DNA from: Burkholderiaceae bacterium | GTDB lineage: Bacteria; Pseudomonadota; Gammaproteobacteria; Burkholderiales; Burkholderiaceae_B | NCBI GenBank assembly: GCA_004322135.1 | Contig: SCSG01000008.1 | Location: forward strand, 186,001-250,000 | DNA: 64,000 nt | Direction: 5' to 3' | In this document: one piece after another, positions 30,295 through 38,927 of the stretch | Numbering within the stretch: the first letter of the stretch is position 1 | Layout of the letters: the number at the start of each line of letters is the position of its first letter | Notes under the pieces: generated by a model | Database searches by the model: none | The model's input: only the letters and a program-made list of their open reading frames with translations | Told to the model about the DNA's origin: nothing | Program-made: the position numbers and the translations under genes

Positions 30295-31107
30295 ATGACG
30301 AAGAAAAGTAACGACGCCGCGTGGCCCCTACCGCTGCCACCGTGCCTGCACGTAACCATGGACGGCCAGATCGCCATCCTTACGTTAAGCCGAGCCAACA
30401 AGCGTAACGCGCTCAGCGACGAGTTGGTGCTGGGTTTGCAAGTGTTTTTTTCCTCGATTCCTTCATCGGTACAAGGTGTAGTGATGCACGGGGCCGGAGA
30501 CCATTTCTGCGCAGGGCTGGACTTGAATGAGCTCACAGAAACCAACACAGCGGAAAGTTTCGAAACCTCCGCCATCGGTCAGCGTTTGAACGATACCATC
30601 CAGTTTTGCAAAGTACCGGTCATTTCCGTCCTGCACGGCGCTGTCATAGGCGGCGGGCTGGAACTGGCCGCCGCCACCCACATCCGAATTGCCGAAAAGA
30701 CGGCGTACTACGCCCTGCCCGAAGGCACTCGCGGCATATTTCTGGGTTCGGGCGGTTCAGTGCGTCTGCCGCGCCTGATCGGTGCCGCAACGGTCATCGA
30801 CATGATGCTGTCAGGGCGCGTTTACGATGCCCAGGAAGCGCACACCCTGCTGCGCCTTTCACAATATCTGGTCGAACCCGGAGAGGGGCTGACGAAGGCG
30901 GTCACACTCGCCAAACGCATCGCCCGCAATGCGCCGCTGGCCAATTTCGCAGTCATCCAGGCTATTCCGCGCATTCTGGAACAAGACCCGCAAACTGGTT
31001 TATTCACCGAAATGCTCATGGTCGGAATCGCGCAGGGCGACGAAGAAGCGAAACGGCGCCTGCGCGACTTCCTGGAGCGCAAACTCGACAAGGTAACGCG
31101 AACATGA
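30295..31107 (+). CDS. Enoyl-CoA hydratase/isomerase (crotonase) family protein
   Basis: A 270-residue crotonase-fold protein. The oxyanion-hole parts are GAGDHFCAGLDLNEL and GAVIGGGLELAAATHIRIA, and a glutamate lies in YYALPEGTRGIFLGSGGS at one of the two usual catalytic positions. Hydration of an enoyl-CoA is likely but isomerase or hydrolase action is possible. Its stop overlaps the ligase start by four bases (ATGA), so the two are translationally coupled. Confidence 0.88.
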   Translation: MTKKSNDAAWPLPLPPCLHVTMDGQIAILTLSRANKRNALSDELVLGLQVFFSSIPSSVQGVVMHGAGDHFCAGLDLNELTETNTAESFETSAIGQRLNDTIQFCKVPVISVLHGAVIGGGLELAAATHIRIAEKTAYYALPEGTRGIFLGSGGSVRLPRLIGAATVIDMMLSGRVYDAQEAHTLLRLSQYLVEPGEGLTKAVTLAKRIARNAPLANFAVIQAIPRILEQDPQTGLFTEMLMVGIAQGDEEAKRRLRDFLERKLDKVTRT

Positions 31108-32696
31108 ACGCGCTCGCTGGCCAAACCCTGGGCGATGTAGTGCGTTTTCACGCCATGCATCGGCCAAACAAGCCCGCATTCGAAACCCCAAGCGGTCGCT
31201 CGGTATCGTTTGGCGAACTCGACCGCCGCGTGGATCATCTGTGCGCGGCGCTTGGCCGCTGGGGGCTGCGCAAGGGTGACAGGGTTGCCATCCTGTCGCG
31301 CAACCGCCCGGAGTACATCGAAATATTCGGGGCATCCAGGACAGGCTTCATCGTTGTACCACTCAATTGGCGCCTGACCGAAGAAGAGCTATCGAGGCTG
31401 CTTGCGCATAGCGCGCCCACAGTGTTGTTCGTTGACGAACCCTATCTGGAACTGATCGAGCATTTGCGGCCGAGACTGCAAGGTATCTGCCATTTCGTAT
31501 CCTTGGGGCCGGCCCGCCAGGACTGGACCGAATACGAAACATTGACGCATGGCCCAGTCGGCACGTCCGTAGCAGGCTCACTTGATCGCCTGCCGGGCAA
31601 CGTGGCAAACGCCCTGCCCGACGATGTGCTGTGCCTGGTGTACACCAGCGGCACGACCGGTTTACCTAAAGGAGTCATGCTGACGCACCGCGGCCTCATG
31701 GACAACTGCCGCGCCAGCGCGGCGTCCTTGGCACTGACCGACAGCGACCGTTCTCTGGCTGTACTGCCACTGTTTCATGTGGGTGGAATGTGGTATCACC
31801 TGTTTCCGTGTTTCGCCTCGGGCTGCACCACATTATTGCTGCCGGAATTTGAGCCGGGCGCTCTACTGAGTGAACTGGCGGCAAAAAAGATTACCAATGT
31901 GCACGTGGTACCAACCATGCTCAACGCCATGCTGAATCACCCGCAGGCACAAACAGCTGACTTGAGCCATCTGCGGGTAATCTTTTACGCCGCGTCATCC
32001 ATGCCTGCCGAACTGCTGCGCCGCGCCATGCATTGCTTCAGGCAGTGTGGATTCGTGCAGGGCTACGGTTCGACCGAAGCCGGCATGGTCACCGCGCTTT
32101 CCGTCGCCGACCATGTACGCGCCAGCGAACCGGAAGAAGAGCGTTTGCTGTCTTCCTGCGGGCGCGCGCTGCCGGGACGCGAAGTACGGATCGTGGACGG
32201 GGCCGGTGTCGAGTTGCCAGACGGGCAGGTTGGCGAAATCGAAACGCACACTCCGGGCGTCATGGTCGGCTATTGGAATGACGCCGCCGCCACGGCGCGT
32301 GCCATGGATGGCGACTGGCTGCGAACCGGCGATCTCGGCTACACGGATGACCTGGGCTATGTATATCTGGTGGACCGTAAAAACGACATGGTGGTGACAG
32401 GCGGCGAGAATGTTTACCCCACCGAGGTGGAATCGTATTTCTATGAGGACCAGGACGTCCTTGAAGCGGCCGTGTTCGGCGTACCGGACCCGCAATGGGT
32501 AGAGCGGGTAGTGGCCGCCGTGGTGCTACGGCCAGGCGCTCAAACCACCGAACAGGCATTGATACAAAGAATGCGCAGTCAACTCTCCGCGTACAAATGC
32601 CCAAAAAATATTTTCTTTACCTCTGAGCTGCCAAAAAGCGGGGCAGGCAAGGTACTGCGTAAAGAACTACGCAAACGATATGGAGCGAACAAGTAA
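31104..32696 (+). CDS. Acyl-CoA synthetase (AMP-forming), ANL superfamily
   Basis: A 530-residue ATP-dependent acid-CoA ligase. Motifs in order: the P-loop-like LVYTSGTTGLPKGVMLTHRG, YGSTEAG, GDWLRTGDLGYTDDLGYVY, the hinge DRKNDMVVTGGENVYP and the catalytic lysine in PKSGAGKVLRKEL. The open frame extends far upstream inside the crotonase gene, but the ATG at 31104 gives the family start and four-base coupling. It should activate the acid that the operon degrades. The chain type (fatty, aromatic or other) is not decidable by eye. Confidence 0.92.
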   Translation: MNALAGQTLGDVVRFHAMHRPNKPAFETPSGRSVSFGELDRRVDHLCAALGRWGLRKGDRVAILSRNRPEYIEIFGASRTGFIVVPLNWRLTEEELSRLLAHSAPTVLFVDEPYLELIEHLRPRLQGICHFVSLGPARQDWTEYETLTHGPVGTSVAGSLDRLPGNVANALPDDVLCLVYTSGTTGLPKGVMLTHRGLMDNCRASAASLALTDSDRSLAVLPLFHVGGMWYHLFPCFASGCTTLLLPEFEPGALLSELAAKKITNVHVVPTMLNAMLNHPQAQTADLSHLRVIFYAASSMPAELLRRAMHCFRQCGFVQGYGSTEAGMVTALSVADHVRASEPEEERLLSSCGRALPGREVRIVDGAGVELPDGQVGEIETHTPGVMVGYWNDAAATARAMDGDWLRTGDLGYTDDLGYVYLVDRKNDMVVTGGENVYPTEVESYFYEDQDVLEAAVFGVPDPQWVERVVAAVVLRPGAQTTEQALIQRMRSQLSAYKCPKNIFFTSELPKSGAGKVLRKELRKRYGANK

Positions 32697-32700
32697 AGTC

Positions 32701-33960
32701 ATGAGTCCCTCTCGCCCATCACGCCCAAGCATCGCACCTTCCTCTTCTGTGCCACCCGCCAGCAAGGCCAGCTTGAAAGGACAGGCATCGCCAGATCCAC
32801 AGCCGTCATTTAACACCGACGAGATGCGGGCTCAAGCCGACGAATTTCGTAACTACATTGCCCGCTGGGTCGATGAACGGCTAATACCGCAAGCTCAGTC
32901 CCTGGACGAAAAGGGCGAGTTTTCGCGTGAGCTGTTCAAAGAGCTGGGCGAGTTGGGCTATTACGGCGCCATGTACCCCGAGAGCATCGGCGGCAGTGGA
33001 CTCAAATACCCCTACACCTGCTTTACCGTGCTGTGTGAAGAGTTGGCCCGTGGCTCACTGGGGTTCGCCGCCGGGGTATGCATGCAAGGCTCCACCGCCA
33101 CCCATACTATCTTTCAATGGGGCCATGCTTCACTGCACGAGAAATACCTCAAGCCAGCATTGGCTGGCGACAAGATTGGTGCATTCGCCATCACCGAGCC
33201 CAACTCAGGCTCGGACGTCGCATCGCTACGTACCCGCGCCACCCAAACCGACGGAGGCTACATCCTCAACGGCTCGAAGATGTTTACAAGCAATGGCACG
33301 GTAGCCGACTTCATAACGGTGGTGGCCACGACCGATCCCTCCAAGGGGCTCAAGGGGCTGGATCTATTCCTCGTCGATACTGCAACTCCAGGCTTTTCGG
33401 TCGGGCGCCGCCTGGAAAAGTTTGCGGCACATGCCTCCGACACTGCCGAGCTGGTTTTCGAAAACGTCTTCGTCCCCGATACGTGCCGTCTCAACGACGG
33501 CGCCCCAGGAGGGTTCCTGAATGCCTACAAATCGCTGACCGTAGACCGGATCTTCACAGCAGCACTGGCGCTTGGGAACGGACGCGCGGCATACGATGCG
33601 GCGTTGAAATACGCAGGCGAACGCTGTCAATTCGGCCGGCCAATAGGCAAGTTCCAAACCGTGCAATTCAAGCTCGTGGACATGCTGGCCAAGCTCGAGC
33701 AGGCCAGCCTGTACACCTACCACGCGGCGGCACTGGCCGACCAGGGCCTGCCCATTACCACCGAAGCGGCCCTGTCCAAGATTATCGCCGGCGACGGCTG
33801 CAACGAGGTATGCCAGATGGCCATGTCCATTTTCGGCGGCTATGGCTTGATGAACGAGTATCCCGCACAGCGTTTTCTGCGCGATTCGTACTTCCCACTG
33901 GTAGGCGGCGGCACGAGTGACATCATGCGGCTGATAGTAGCCCGCCAATTGGGTTTTTGA
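32701..33960 (+). CDS. Acyl-CoA dehydrogenase
   Basis: An FAD-dependent acyl-CoA dehydrogenase of about 419 residues that introduces the alpha,beta double bond. Signatures are AITEPNSGSDVASLRT, the middle beta domain, CQFGRPIGKFQTVQFKLVDM and the C-terminal FGGYGLMNEYPAQRFLRD. The segment that in short-chain enzymes holds the catalytic Glu reads VGGGTSDIMRL, as in long-chain/isovaleryl types where the base lies elsewhere. The first 45 residues are a Ser/Pro-rich extension without family character. The ATG at 32701 lies 5 bases after the ligase stop; an in-frame ATG at 32680 overlaps it and is equally possible. Confidence 0.9.
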   Translation: MSPSRPSRPSIAPSSSVPPASKASLKGQASPDPQPSFNTDEMRAQADEFRNYIARWVDERLIPQAQSLDEKGEFSRELFKELGELGYYGAMYPESIGGSGLKYPYTCFTVLCEELARGSLGFAAGVCMQGSTATHTIFQWGHASLHEKYLKPALAGDKIGAFAITEPNSGSDVASLRTRATQTDGGYILNGSKMFTSNGTVADFITVVATTDPSKGLKGLDLFLVDTATPGFSVGRRLEKFAAHASDTAELVFENVFVPDTCRLNDGAPGGFLNAYKSLTVDRIFTAALALGNGRAAYDAALKYAGERCQFGRPIGKFQTVQFKLVDMLAKLEQASLYTYHAAALADQGLPITTEAALSKIIAGDGCNEVCQMAMSIFGGYGLMNEYPAQRFLRDSYFPLVGGGTSDIMRLIVARQLGF

Positions 33961-33991
33961 CTTTTTCTTGACGAAACAACAGGAGACACGA

Positions 33992-35137
33992 ATGAAAAAA
34001 ACGAGCAGACATTTCGCAGCCATCGCCATCGCCATTGCAGCGGCTCTCCCGCTAGCTGCACAGGCGGATGTCACGGTGGGCGTCATCACCGGCGCGACAG
34101 GTCCAGGGGCATCCCTAGGCATTCCGTATAAAAATACGTTCAGCATCGTCCCCAAAACCTTGGGCGGAGAACCAGTACACTACATCGTTGTCGACGACGC
34201 CACCGACACGACAACAGCGGTCAAACTGGCTCGCAAGCTTATCGAGCAGGACAAGGTGGATTTAATTATCGGCTCAAGTAGCGTACCCACGGCAATTGCC
34301 GTCGCCGGAGTGGCAGCCGAGTTGAAGACGCCACAAATTTCGTTATCGCCCACGCCCATTACGCCCGACAAAAACCCGTGGTCCTTCTCCGTACCGCAAC
34401 CCATCAACATCATGATGGGTGCCGTGGTGCGGCACATGGTGCAGCACCACGTCAAAACCGTGGGCTACCTGGGATTCTCGGACGCATGGGGCGACTTGGT
34501 GCTGTCGGGGCTGGAACACAACATCAAGTCGACCGACATCCACCTGGTGGCTTCAGAACGCTACGCCCGCCTGGACACCAGTGTATTGGGCCAAACTCTG
34601 AAACTCATGGCGGCCAAGCCTGACGCCGTCGTATTGGGTGGTTCGGGTGTGCCAGGTGCGCTGCCTGTCGTGACCCTACGCAAGCAAGGCTACAAAAACC
34701 CCATTTATCTCAACCACGGCGTCATCAACAAAGACTTTCTGCGCGTCGGCGGCAAGGCGTTGGAAGGCGCGTACGCGCCGACGGGCCCGGTTATGGTGGC
34801 TGAGCAATTGCCCAACACCAATCCCATCAAGAAAGTGGCGTTGGAATTTACCAAGGCTTACGAAAGCAAGTATGGCGCCGGCACTCGTAACGCGTTTGCC
34901 GCGTATTCGTGGGATGCTTATCTTCTGGCGGATCAGGCTGTAGCCAAGGCAGACAAAACGGCCAAACCAGGCACTCCGGAATACCGCGCAGCGTTGCGTG
35001 ATGCGCTTGAAAGCGGCAAGGAAGTCGTGGGTACACACGGCGTATACAACATGTCGAAAATCGACCACACGGGCGTAGACGAACGCGCAGTCGTATTGGT
35101 CAAGGTTGAAGACGGGAAATGGAAATTGGTGAAGTAG
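33992..35137 (+). CDS. Branched-chain-amino-acid-type ABC transporter substrate-binding protein
   Basis: A 381-residue periplasmic binding protein of the Leu/Ile/Val-binding (type I) family. The ATG at 33992 follows AGGAGA and opens a clear signal peptide with core HFAAIAIAIAAALPLAAQA. The mature part begins DVTVGVITGATGPGASLG and holds VDLIIGSSSVPTAIAVAGVA, both usual for the group. It closes the CoA-ester operon, so its ligand is probably the acid activated by the ligase. No permease or ATPase gene accompanies it; it may share the Liv-type transporter at 39942-43342. Confidence 0.9.
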   Translation: MKKTSRHFAAIAIAIAAALPLAAQADVTVGVITGATGPGASLGIPYKNTFSIVPKTLGGEPVHYIVVDDATDTTTAVKLARKLIEQDKVDLIIGSSSVPTAIAVAGVAAELKTPQISLSPTPITPDKNPWSFSVPQPINIMMGAVVRHMVQHHVKTVGYLGFSDAWGDLVLSGLEHNIKSTDIHLVASERYARLDTSVLGQTLKLMAAKPDAVVLGGSGVPGALPVVTLRKQGYKNPIYLNHGVINKDFLRVGGKALEGAYAPTGPVMVAEQLPNTNPIKKVALEFTKAYESKYGAGTRNAFAAYSWDAYLLADQAVAKADKTAKPGTPEYRAALRDALESGKEVVGTHGVYNMSKIDHTGVDERAVVLVKVEDGKWKLVK

Positions 35138-35310
35138 CCCAGATCTTTGTGGTAAGCCAATAGGCAGAAAGCGGCTTCACGACATTTACGCCTAACCATT
35201 AGTGGTTGGGCCGCTCGTGGAGCCGCCATCCCATGCGCGATTCAAATAAAGCAGTTCGCACTGGCTGGATAAGCCCATGATCGAATCTTGCCAGCGATTA
35301 GCGCTATCCA

Positions 35311-35343
35311 GATGATATTCACATGATATAGTGACTATTCACA
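35311..35343 (+). promoter_or_regulatory. Putative LysR2 operator/promoter element, copy 1
   Basis: The element pairs two TATTCAC direct repeats (35316-35322 and 35336-35342, exactly 20 bp apart) with TGATATA between. It ends 20 bases before the LysR2 start. Aligned without gaps it matches 24 of 33 bases of the element at 47621-47653 before the flavin monooxygenase. An 8-bp palindrome TAGCGCTA lies just upstream at 35299-35306. Self-regulation by LysR2 is inferred. Confidence 0.55.
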
Positions 35344-35362
35344 CCCTGCTCAAATCTCAGCC

Positions 35363-36325
35363 ATGGATCTACGCCTGCTTGAGTACATGCTGCGAATTGC
35401 AGAACTAGGCAGCATCAATAAAGCAGCCGCCGACCTGCATCTGTCACAACCCACACTATCGCGCCACATAGCTGCCCTCGAACGCGAAATGGGCACAAAG
35501 CTCTTTATTCGCGCCCAAAGCGGCGTGACGCTTACCGAGCCGGGTAAGCTACTTGCCGGCAGGGCTCGCCCCTTATTGCGGCAGCACGCCATCCTGAAAG
35601 AACAAGTAGGAGAAATGGCAGCGGGCCAATTATCTATTGGCGTTCCGCCGTCATGGCAGCGTGTTTTCACGTCTCCTTTCGCAAGAACGCTCGTAGCGCA
35701 GTACCCCGAAATCAAACTGAGAGTGTATGAAGGCGTAAGCAACATCCTCCGTGACCACCTGTTGACTGGCATTCTGGATTTATGCGTAATTCCATTCGAT
35801 TCGTCGCCTCCCACAGGATTCCATCAAACCGCGCTAATCAGGGAACCCTTGATCCTCATGGGCAGTGCCGCCAGAAAGCTGCACCCCAATCAATCTATTC
35901 CGCTTTCTTATTTAGATGGAGAGAATCTGGTATTACCTGGCCGCCCCAACGTTCTTAGTTCGCACATTGAACATATGCTAAAACGCAAGGGCATGGTATT
36001 TAAGGTCGCAGTTGAAACCGATACACTTGGATTGTGCCTGGATCTAGCAAGGGAAGGTATTGGCTATACCGTCATGCCGGCCTGCACGCTGCACGACCAC
36101 GCGTACATCACCGATACAATGAGCTGGACACCCATTCAAGGCCTGTTCGTGACTTGGGCCCTTAACGAAAGCTTGGCACGGTCCCACTCCCACGCTGTCC
36201 ATGAAGGACGCAAAGTAGTGCTTAAGACATTAGCGGGCACACTTGAATCGAACGTGTGGTTTGGCGCAGAAGCCATGAGCGGGCTCTCGTCGAAAGGCGA
36301 CCACGCAGTTCTGGATCGAACGTAA
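35363..36325 (+). CDS. LysR-family transcriptional regulator (LysR2)
   Basis: A 320-residue LysR-type regulator, paralogous to LysR1. The helix-turn-helix reads LGSINKAAADLHLSQPTLSR then HIAALEREMGTKLFIR; the effector-binding part includes QLSIGVPPSWQRVFTSPF and LDLCVIPFDSSPPTG. Base use before and within it is more AT-rich than in neighbouring genes. It lies between the CoA-ester operon and the minus-strand cluster, and its upstream element recurs before the flavin monooxygenase gene, so it may control that distant cluster as well as itself. Confidence 0.92.
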   Translation: MDLRLLEYMLRIAELGSINKAAADLHLSQPTLSRHIAALEREMGTKLFIRAQSGVTLTEPGKLLAGRARPLLRQHAILKEQVGEMAAGQLSIGVPPSWQRVFTSPFARTLVAQYPEIKLRVYEGVSNILRDHLLTGILDLCVIPFDSSPPTGFHQTALIREPLILMGSAARKLHPNQSIPLSYLDGENLVLPGRPNVLSSHIEHMLKRKGMVFKVAVETDTLGLCLDLAREGIGYTVMPACTLHDHAYITDTMSWTPIQGLFVTWALNESLARSHSHAVHEGRKVVLKTLAGTLESNVWFGAEAMSGLSSKGDHAVLDRT

Positions 36326-36436
36326 ACAGGAAATCAAAACGCAAACATTACTGGCATGCGACAGCTACGCCAACAAAGCCCTCTTTTGATTTGAAGTTGG
36401 ATCTGGTGAATGCGTCCGATGGACCGCACTATGCCG

Positions 36437-36814
36437 CTAACGAAGCAAATACGACTGGTCAGAAAAGCGCACTGACAGCGTCATGCTGCCTTCCATCAGT
36501 ACCCATTTTTTAATTTCCACCGTATAAACCCCAGCGCGGATGAACGGATCGCCGGCAAGAATCTTGCGTACTTCGGATTCGGAACTGGCCCGAAAAATGG
36601 ACATCCCACCCAAAGCGCCCGGGAGCCCGCCGTCTCCTACGAACGGTCCGGAGGCGAAAAGCTCTCCGCGCTTCTCGCACTGCGCAGCCCATTTAAGATG
36701 GGCAGCAAGATTGCCCGAAAATCCGGACAGGTCGGCGGGCAGCCGCAATGCCACGAACAAGGGCTTACCCAGCATTTTGGCCATCATGGCCTGTGCATCG
36801 GCAGGAAGGCTCAT
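36437..36814 (-). CDS. YciI-family protein
   Basis: A 125-residue protein of the YciI/muconolactone-isomerase-like ferredoxin-fold group: HLKWAAQCEKRGELFASGPF, GGMSIFRASSESEVRKILAG and DPFIRAGVYTVEIKKW are typical, with the conserved Asp-Pro-Phe near the end. Members are small dimeric enzymes or accessory proteins, often in aromatic or halogenated-compound degradation. It starts one base after the stop of the VOC dioxygenase-like gene, so the two form an operon. Specific reaction unknown. Confidence 0.85.
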   Translation of the reverse strand: MSLPADAQAMMAKMLGKPLFVALRLPADLSGFSGNLAAHLKWAAQCEKRGELFASGPFVGDGGLPGALGGMSIFRASSESEVRKILAGDPFIRAGVYTVEIKKWVLMEGSMTLSVRFSDQSYLLR

Positions 36815-36815
36815 G

Positions 36816-37736
36816 TCAGGGCTCCTCGAAATTGACGACGAAATCCTCCGGTGGCGGAGTGCTTGCCCAGACCATGACCACCTCTTCCGGAGGCACGTTC
36901 AACGGCACCCAATCGCTATCGTCTTCGGGAATCACATCAATGTCCCAGAAGTACTCGGCCAGACTGCCCCAGGGATCGCGAATATAGTGAAAATAATTGG
37001 AGCCTCCAACGTGGCGTCCCAGGCCAAAGCCGTCCTTGTAGCCCGCGCTTAAAAGCGTTTGGGCACCGATCTCGATCTGATCAAGATCGGCCACTTCGAA
37101 ACTGATATGGTGCAGGCCAGTATGCGTACTTTTCGCAAATGCCACCAAATGATGATCGCCGCCCGCCGACCCATGCAAAAACGCCAGAATATCCATGCAC
37201 CGATCAGACATCCTCAGACCGAGAACGTTGGTGTAAAAATCCACTGAGGCATTGACGTCGGGCGTGAACTTGATTAAATGGCCAAGGCGCAAAGGCACGG
37301 CCTTTTTGCCGCGAGTACTTGGATCACAGGCGCGCCCGACCCGGCGGTAACGGCCGTGAGCGTTGATTTCCGGCGGTAGCACGGATGAAACCGGCGCAGG
37401 TTCGGCCACTTGCACGTTTATCCAGTCTGCGTGCGGATCCTGAAACCAAATACCGCCAAACGGCACATCGAACGGCGCCGCAACTATCGGCACAGCCGCT
37501 TTCCCCAGGCGCCGTTTAAGTTCGGCCATGCCGGTCTCATTCGTGCCAAATGCCGCATAAGCCAGTTTTTTCCTTTCGCCTTGCATCAGCCGGATCTGAT
37601 CCTGATCCCGGCCAGGGCAACGAAACACAAGATCGCGACCCGACGCCACGGCATGGAGCCCGAATAGTTCGTAGAACGCGCGCCCCACTTCCAGATCGGG
37701 GACGACAATACCAACATGCAGAAGTGAACGTATCAT
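36816..37736 (-). CDS. Two-domain VOC-family protein, extradiol-dioxygenase-like
   Basis: A 306-residue protein with two vicinal-oxygen-chelate domains, as in type I extradiol ring-cleavage dioxygenases. The start is the ATG at 37736, after AAGAAGG (MIRSLLHVGIVVPDLEVG). In the C-terminal domain the expected 2-His-1-Glu metal ligands are visible: His in HLIKFTPDVN, His in GLHHISFEVADL and Glu in PWGSLAEYFWD. This suggests ring opening of a catechol or similar diol, but other VOC activities are possible. It is followed directly by the YciI-family gene and preceded, 105 bases away, by the dehydrogenase at 37842. Confidence 0.82.
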   Translation of the reverse strand: MIRSLLHVGIVVPDLEVGRAFYELFGLHAVASGRDLVFRCPGRDQDQIRLMQGERKKLAYAAFGTNETGMAELKRRLGKAAVPIVAAPFDVPFGGIWFQDPHADWINVQVAEPAPVSSVLPPEINAHGRYRRVGRACDPSTRGKKAVPLRLGHLIKFTPDVNASVDFYTNVLGLRMSDRCMDILAFLHGSAGGDHHLVAFAKSTHTGLHHISFEVADLDQIEIGAQTLLSAGYKDGFGLGRHVGGSNYFHYIRDPWGSLAEYFWDIDVIPEDDSDWVPLNVPPEEVVMVWASTPPPEDFVVNFEEP

Positions 37737-37841
37737 GAGAGCCTTCTTGAACTTAAGTAAAGAAACAGCGCCACCGCAATGCGTGGATATCGTTCGCGCT
37801 TGAAATGGCAACCTGAACCCGACGACCCGTGGCCTGATGGC

Positions 37842-38726
37842 TCAGTTTTTTGAATCGGCTTCGATCAGTTTGATCACCGCCGCAATATCTTCCTCGCCCA
37901 TGCCGCTGGCAAGCGCACGTTCGAAATAAGGCGATGCTGCTGAAAACAGCGGCGTCGCGCATCCCAGTTCATCGGCCATGGCACGGCCAAGATGCAAGTA
38001 TTTCTCCAGGGTGTTGAAAGGCCCTGGCGCCGGTGAGAATGTGCGCGCAGCCATAAAGGGTGCACGAATGCCGAACATGGCCGAACCGCCGGCACCCTTT
38101 TGTATGACCTCAGCAACCAGTTGCGGATCGAACCCGGCCCTGGTACCCATATTCACGGCTTCGGCGGCCGCCAGAGTATGGATGGCCAACAAATAGTTGG
38201 CAATAAGTTTCATGGATACGGCCTTACCGTACTCGCCCAGGTGATACAAGTTGGGGGTGATGGCTTCCAATATGGGCCGGCACACATCCAGCACTTCGGG
38301 ATCACCTCCCACATACACCGCCGCCTTGCGACCGGCAACCATGGGCGGCGAGCCGCTTATTTCAGCCTCCAGCACTCGCGCACCCGTTGCCGTAACTTTC
38401 TCGGCCTGCGCCAGCTTGAATGCCTTTCGGTAAGTGCCCAATTCAACGACGATATGCCGTGAATCAAGGACACCCAGCAATCCGTTACTGCCCTCCAGAA
38501 CCTCTTGCGAGGCCTGCTCGGACGGCAGACACAACAGGACGATATCGGCCACTTGGGCCACCGCGGCCGGCGACTCCATGGCCTTGCCTCCAAGCCGAAC
38601 GAACTCTTCGAGGTTATGCCGCCTATAACCCGCCACCCGAAATCCGGCATGCAGCAGGTTCGTGGCCACTGGCACCCCCAGTTGTCCGATGCCGATAAGC
38701 CCAACGATTTGATTTTGCTCGGCCAC
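37842..38726 (-). CDS. NAD(P)-dependent 3-hydroxyisobutyrate-dehydrogenase-like oxidoreductase
   Basis: A beta-hydroxyacid dehydrogenase of the 3-hydroxyisobutyrate / tartronate-semialdehyde group. It has the Rossmann motif VGLIGIGQLGVPVATNLL, LCLPSEQASQEVL, the substrate loop EAEISGSPPMVAGRKA and the catalytic-Lys region GKAVSMKLIANYLL. The start chosen is a GTG at 38726, after AAGGAG, giving 294 residues, the usual length; ATGs at 38744, 38762 and 38795 are alternatives with poorer signals. It should reversibly oxidise a hydroxy acid. An operator-like dyad lies 85 bases upstream. Confidence 0.87.
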   Translation of the reverse strand: MAEQNQIVGLIGIGQLGVPVATNLLHAGFRVAGYRRHNLEEFVRLGGKAMESPAAVAQVADIVLLCLPSEQASQEVLEGSNGLLGVLDSRHIVVELGTYRKAFKLAQAEKVTATGARVLEAEISGSPPMVAGRKAAVYVGGDPEVLDVCRPILEAITPNLYHLGEYGKAVSMKLIANYLLAIHTLAAAEAVNMGTRAGFDPQLVAEVIQKGAGGSAMFGIRAPFMAARTFSPAPGPFNTLEKYLHLGRAMADELGCATPLFSAASPYFERALASGMGEEDIAAVIKLIEADSKN

Positions 38727-38810
38727 GCTACTCCTTTCTGGCATAACTTGCTCTTTATTCATTCTATCGGCGACAACACCTCTGAACCATGGCAATTCGT
38801 TAATAGAAAT

Positions 38811-38829
38811 GTATTAATGAAATTAATAC
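38811..38829. promoter_or_regulatory. LysR-type operator-like dyad
   Basis: GTATTAAT (38811-38818) and ATTAATAC (38822-38829) form a perfect 8-bp inverted repeat with a 3-base centre, fitting the T-N11-A LysR box. It lies in an AT-rich stretch between LysR3 and the dehydrogenase gene it precedes, so LysR3 is the natural candidate to bind it. Confidence 0.5.
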
Positions 38830-38927
38830 CTAGCCGCATTAAACACACACTGCGACGGCTGTGCCAAACGCTCGGGCGGCGGCAGACAGCCTCAGTGCCG
38901 GCGAAGCGCCGTGCTGGTGCATTACGG

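Noticed and set aside
30606-31103. Upstream extension of the acyl-CoA ligase frame inside the crotonase gene
   Set aside because: The extension is an out-of-frame reading of the crotonase gene; the ligase family start and ATGA coupling are at 31104.
33880-33920. Apparent loss of the catalytic Glu in the acyl-CoA dehydrogenase (VGGGTSDIM)
   Set aside because: Long-chain and isovaleryl-type members commonly read GGT here and keep the base at another position, so this is not good evidence of inactivity.
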